Source: Paenibacillus_V sp046244365 (GTDB lineage: Bacteria; Bacillota; Bacilli; Paenibacillales; NBRC-103111). Taken from it: a DNA stretch of 64,000 nucleotides. Positions 61,456 through 64,000 of this stretch are shown in pieces; the first letter of the stretch is position 1; each line of letters starts with the position of its first letter. The DNA lies in assembly GCF_046244365.1 (NCBI RefSeq), contig NZ_CP176395.1:2666001-2730000 (forward strand). Reading direction: 5' to 3'. The notes under the pieces were generated by a model. It searched no databases and was not told the origin of the DNA. It was given only the letters and a program-made list of their open reading frames with translations. The position numbers and the translations under genes are program-made.

Positions 61456-62628
61456 TTACTGCTGCTCGTCCCGGAATTCGTCCCGCACCTTCAAAATTTG
61501 CGGGAGCTGCTCCATAAACACGTCGACCAGCCGAGGATCGAAATGTTGGCCGCGCTCTTCCGCGAGCAGTTGGAGAATACGATCGAGCTCCCAGGCTTTT
61601 TTGTACACCCGGTCGCTGGCCAGGGCGTCGAACACGTCTGCGATAGCCGTAATCCGGCCGTAAACATGGATTTCTTCCTGTTTGAGCCCTTGCGGGTAAC
61701 CTTTGCCGTTCCACTTCTCATGATGCTGATGCGCAACGATCGCCGCGGTTTTCATGATATGCCGCTTGGAGTTTCTGAGCAGGTTGTAGCCGATCTCGGT
61801 ATGGGCCTGTATGAGCTTGAATTCTTCCTCGGTCAGCTTGCCCGGCTTCATCAGGATGGAATCGGGGATGGCTACCTTGCCGATATCGTGCATAGGGGAT
61901 GCCATTTTCAGCAGCTCGGCTTCTTCCTCGTTCATGCCGAGCCCGATCGCCAGCAGATAGGAATATTCGGCCACGCGTTTGACGTGATTGCCGGTTTCCT
62001 TGGAACGGCTTTCGCCAATTTCGCCCATCGCAAAAATAATTTCCCGCTGCGTCGCCTCGATTTCCTCGTGCAGCATGACCGATTCGAGCGATTTTCCGGC
62101 ATAAGATGCGGCCAGCGTCAGGTGAGTCAAATCGATATCGGAAAACGTCCCGCTTGCCGTCAGCTTATTCACCGCTTGATAAGCGCCGATGATCTCGCCG
62201 TCATTGTTCCGAAAAGGAACGACGAGCAGCGCTTTCGTCCGGTAACCGGTTTCGCGGTCAGTGGAGAGCGCTCCTTTTTCAAGCACATTCTTAAATTCTT
62301 CGTTAAGGTAGGCATCGTCAATAAAAATAGGCGTACCCGTAGCGATGGAATGGCCAACCAGCCCGGCCCCCAGCGGGATGCGTATGCCTTTGACGCCGTG
62401 CGCTACCGTCGTGTAAAGCGCTTGACCTACGGAATCGACCAGCCAGACGCTGCATCGGTCGGCGAGAATCATCTCTCTTCCCATGTTGGCCATCAACAGC
62501 AGAACGCGGTCGAGGTGGCGCTCGCTAGCGATTTTGGCAATGTAGTCGAAAATGACGCGAAGCATCTCTTCCGGCTGCAGGTCGTCTTTGTGTAAGGATG
62601 GCTCCAATTCATGATGTGCCGCTGCCAA
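61456..62628 (-). CDS. GAF + HD-GYP cyclic-di-GMP phosphodiesterase-like protein
   Basis: A 390-residue protein. A GAF domain (about 25-180) with LVGHSIATGTPIFIDDAY and ALLVVPFRNNDGEIIGAYQAVNK is followed by an HD-GYP domain (about 205-385): MHDIGKVAIPDSILMKPGKLT, HHEKWNGKGYPQGL and ITAIADVFDALASDRVYKKAW. All key HD and GYP residues are present, so c-di-GMP hydrolysis is likely. TTG at 62628 has AGAGGGG upstream; ATG at 62670 or longer frames lack a ribosome site. Divergent from the germination gene. Confidence 0.88.
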   Translation of the reverse strand: MAAAHHELEPSLHKDDLQPEEMLRVIFDYIAKIASERHLDRVLLLMANMGREMILADRCSVWLVDSVGQALYTTVAHGVKGIRIPLGAGLVGHSIATGTPIFIDDAYLNEEFKNVLEKGALSTDRETGYRTKALLVVPFRNNDGEIIGAYQAVNKLTASGTFSDIDLTHLTLAASYAGKSLESVMLHEEIEATQREIIFAMGEIGESRSKETGNHVKRVAEYSYLLAIGLGMNEEEAELLKMASPMHDIGKVAIPDSILMKPGKLTEEEFKLIQAHTEIGYNLLRNSKRHIMKTAAIVAHQHHEKWNGKGYPQGLKQEEIHVYGRITAIADVFDALASDRVYKKAWELDRILQLLAEERGQHFDPRLVDVFMEQLPQILKVRDEFRDEQQ

Positions 62629-62830
62629 ACCGTTTCCCCTCTTTCGTCCCAATCCGTCTTTAAACAGCATATTCGACTTTTTGTGTCGGATTTCCTGCCT
62701 TACTTGCAAAAAATTGCCCGGTTCCCGAGGTACTTCTCCCGTTCGCAGGCCGATCCGCATAATTGTTCCTTTGGCGTTAAACAATACCAAATACGGAGCA
62801 AACGGATATTCCGGGAAGGAGATGCAAGTT

Positions 62831-64000
62831 ATGGCTTTTTTTCGGCAAAAGCAAAATGCGCGTTCTTCGGCCGGCTCCAAGGAGACGGGGCAAAAGTCCG
62901 GCGGGAAATCCAAGGATCCGCTTTCGAACGAGCTTGACGTGAATGTCGATAAAGTAAAAGCAAGCTTGGGCGAAAGCACCGATCTTGCCGTCAGGGAAAT
63001 ACAGATCGGAGCAAACGGATTTCTGCGCGCAGTCCTTCTGTTTACGGAGGGCTTGGCTGACGCCTCCGCGATCAGCCGGTTTATGGAAGCGATTATGATT
63101 CAAGGATCCGAAACGAATCTGTCGGAAGCGTCTCAGAAGAACGATGCGATTCTGAAGCATTTGGAGAAACGCGTGCTCACCCAAGGCGGTATCCAGCATG
63201 TCGACAATTTCGATACGCTGTTCGATTCCGTCGTTTCCGGCGACACGGTGCTGCTGCTGGAAGGGATGGATAAGGGGCTGGTCATTTGCACGAAGGGCTG
63301 GGAGGACCGGAGCGTTCAAGAAAACCAGGTGCAGATGGTCGTACGCGGGCCTCATGAAGCGTTTACGGAAAACATACGGACGAATACGGCATTAATACGC
63401 CGCCGCATCCGCGACAGAAAGCTGTGGCTGAAAACCTTCTCGATCGGGCGCGTAACCAAAACGGATGTCGCGATCATGTATATCAAAGGAACCGTCGACG
63501 ACAAAATCGTCGAGGAAGTGGAGAAGCGGCTGAACAGCATAGACACGGATTCGATACTCGAGAGCGGCAATATCGAGGAATGGATCCAGGATAAAACGTT
63601 TACGCCGTTTCCGACCGTATTCAACACGGAACGGCCCGATACCGTGGCAGGCAATCTGCTGGAAGGAAGAGTGGCCATACTGGTCGACGGGACGCCGGTC
63701 GTTCTGCTCGTGCCCGTCGTGTTCCTGCAATTTCTGCAATCCCCGGAGGATTACTATCAACGTTCCGATTTCGGCATCATTCGTATGCTTCGGCTGCTCT
63801 CGCTGTTTATTTCGCTCAACGCGCCCGCCATGTTCATCGCGATCACGACGTTTCATCAGGAAATGCTGCCGACGACACTGATGGTCAGCATAGCGGCCCA
63901 GCGGGAAGGCGTTCCGTTTCCGGCGGCGGTGGAAGCCTTCCTGATGGAAGGCTTGTTCGAAATATTGCGGGAAGCCGGCATCCGCATGCCGCGAGCGATC
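62831..64000 (+). CDS. GerA-family spore germination receptor A subunit, cut by the window edge
   Basis: The first 390 codons of a GerAA/GerKA-like protein. The hydrophilic N-terminal domain (about 1-290) has LLFTEGLADASAISRF, LFDSVVSGDTVLLLEG, RGPHEAFTENIRTNTALIRRR and LWLKTFSIGRVTKTDVAIMYI; a proline-rich piece ends in EGRVAILVDGTPVVLLVPVVF, and the first membrane helices follow. It senses nutrients in the inner spore membrane together with B and C subunits, which should lie beyond 64000. ATG at 62831 is 9 bases from GGAAGGAG. Confidence 0.92.
   Translation, partial: MAFFRQKQNARSSAGSKETGQKSGGKSKDPLSNELDVNVDKVKASLGESTDLAVREIQIGANGFLRAVLLFTEGLADASAISRFMEAIMIQGSETNLSEASQKNDAILKHLEKRVLTQGGIQHVDNFDTLFDSVVSGDTVLLLEGMDKGLVICTKGWEDRSVQENQVQMVVRGPHEAFTENIRTNTALIRRRIRDRKLWLKTFSIGRVTKTDVAIMYIKGTVDDKIVEEVEKRLNSIDTDSILESGNIEEWIQDKTFTPFPTVFNTERPDTVAGNLLEGRVAILVDGTPVVLLVPVVFLQFLQSPEDYYQRSDFGIIRMLRLLSLFISLNAPAMFIAITTFHQEMLPTTLMVSIAAQREGVPFPAAVEAFLMEGLFEILREAGIRMPRAI

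Overview
The window looks like chromosome from a Paenibacillus-type, spore-forming member of the Bacillota. The evidence is gene content and style: strong GGAGG-type ribosome sites, many GTG/TTG starts, moderate G+C, a CotF-type spore coat protein, a GerA-type germination receptor subunit, SLH-domain and FIMAH-domain exoproteins, a copper-amine-oxidase-N domain protein, and several sugar or peptide ABC systems. No rRNA, tRNA, CRISPR array, transposase or phage gene was seen. Starts were moved from the longest ORF to the best ribosome site where the sequence decided it.

Layout. 1-5.7 kb: a glycan-degradation operon of a GH88 unsaturated uronyl hydrolase, a GH29 alpha-L-fucosidase and an M60-type zinc metallopeptidase. 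5.7-7.6 kb: an AI-2E family membrane protein, divergent from a HesB-like and a YuzB-like small protein. 7.97-15.7 kb: a carbohydrate ABC importer (binding protein plus two permeases), a secreted CBM32-like/GH30-like/FIMAH glycosidase, and a histidine kinase/response regulator pair. 16-17.5 kb: a secreted phytase-like protein. 17.9-23.6 kb: an oppABCDF importer on the minus strand. 24.0-24.25 kb: a Fur box, consensus promoter, C-rich stretch and terminator with no ORF, i.e. a candidate iron-regulated small RNA. 24.4-33.0 kb: a glycine-rich membrane protein, an SLH protein and a roughly 2,000-residue surface protein. 33-41.7 kb: housekeeping and accessory genes (YmaF, RNA methyltransferase, O-methyltransferase, DinB, WYL regulator, MFS pump, amidase, spore coat). 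42-49 kb: a BcrA-like ABC exporter, a 39-residue membrane peptide with an APC permease, and a PAP2-like plus WsfD-like membrane pair. 49-53 kb: an Rrf2 regulator with an oxidoreductase, a UbiA prenyltransferase, a DUF6081-like protein and glutamate racemase. 53.2-57.1 kb: a minus-strand ABC exporter operon with three permeases and an embedded Nudix hydrolase. 57.6-64 kb: CapA, polysaccharide deacetylase, FAH hydrolase, a 114-bp tandem repeat array, an HD-GYP phosphodiesterase and a truncated gerAA-type gene.

Themes. Much of the window handles complex glycans outside or inside the cell and remodels the cell surface. cre-like sites at the sugar importer and at oppA suggest carbon catabolite control. 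Four layers of non-coding structure stand out: the candidate Fur-controlled sRNA, a dispersed stem-loop repeat (four copies, all on the plus strand, three directly behind terminators), a single long imperfect palindrome near 17.6 kb, and the 114-bp array near 61.2 kb. All functional calls rest on sequence reading; no database search was run.
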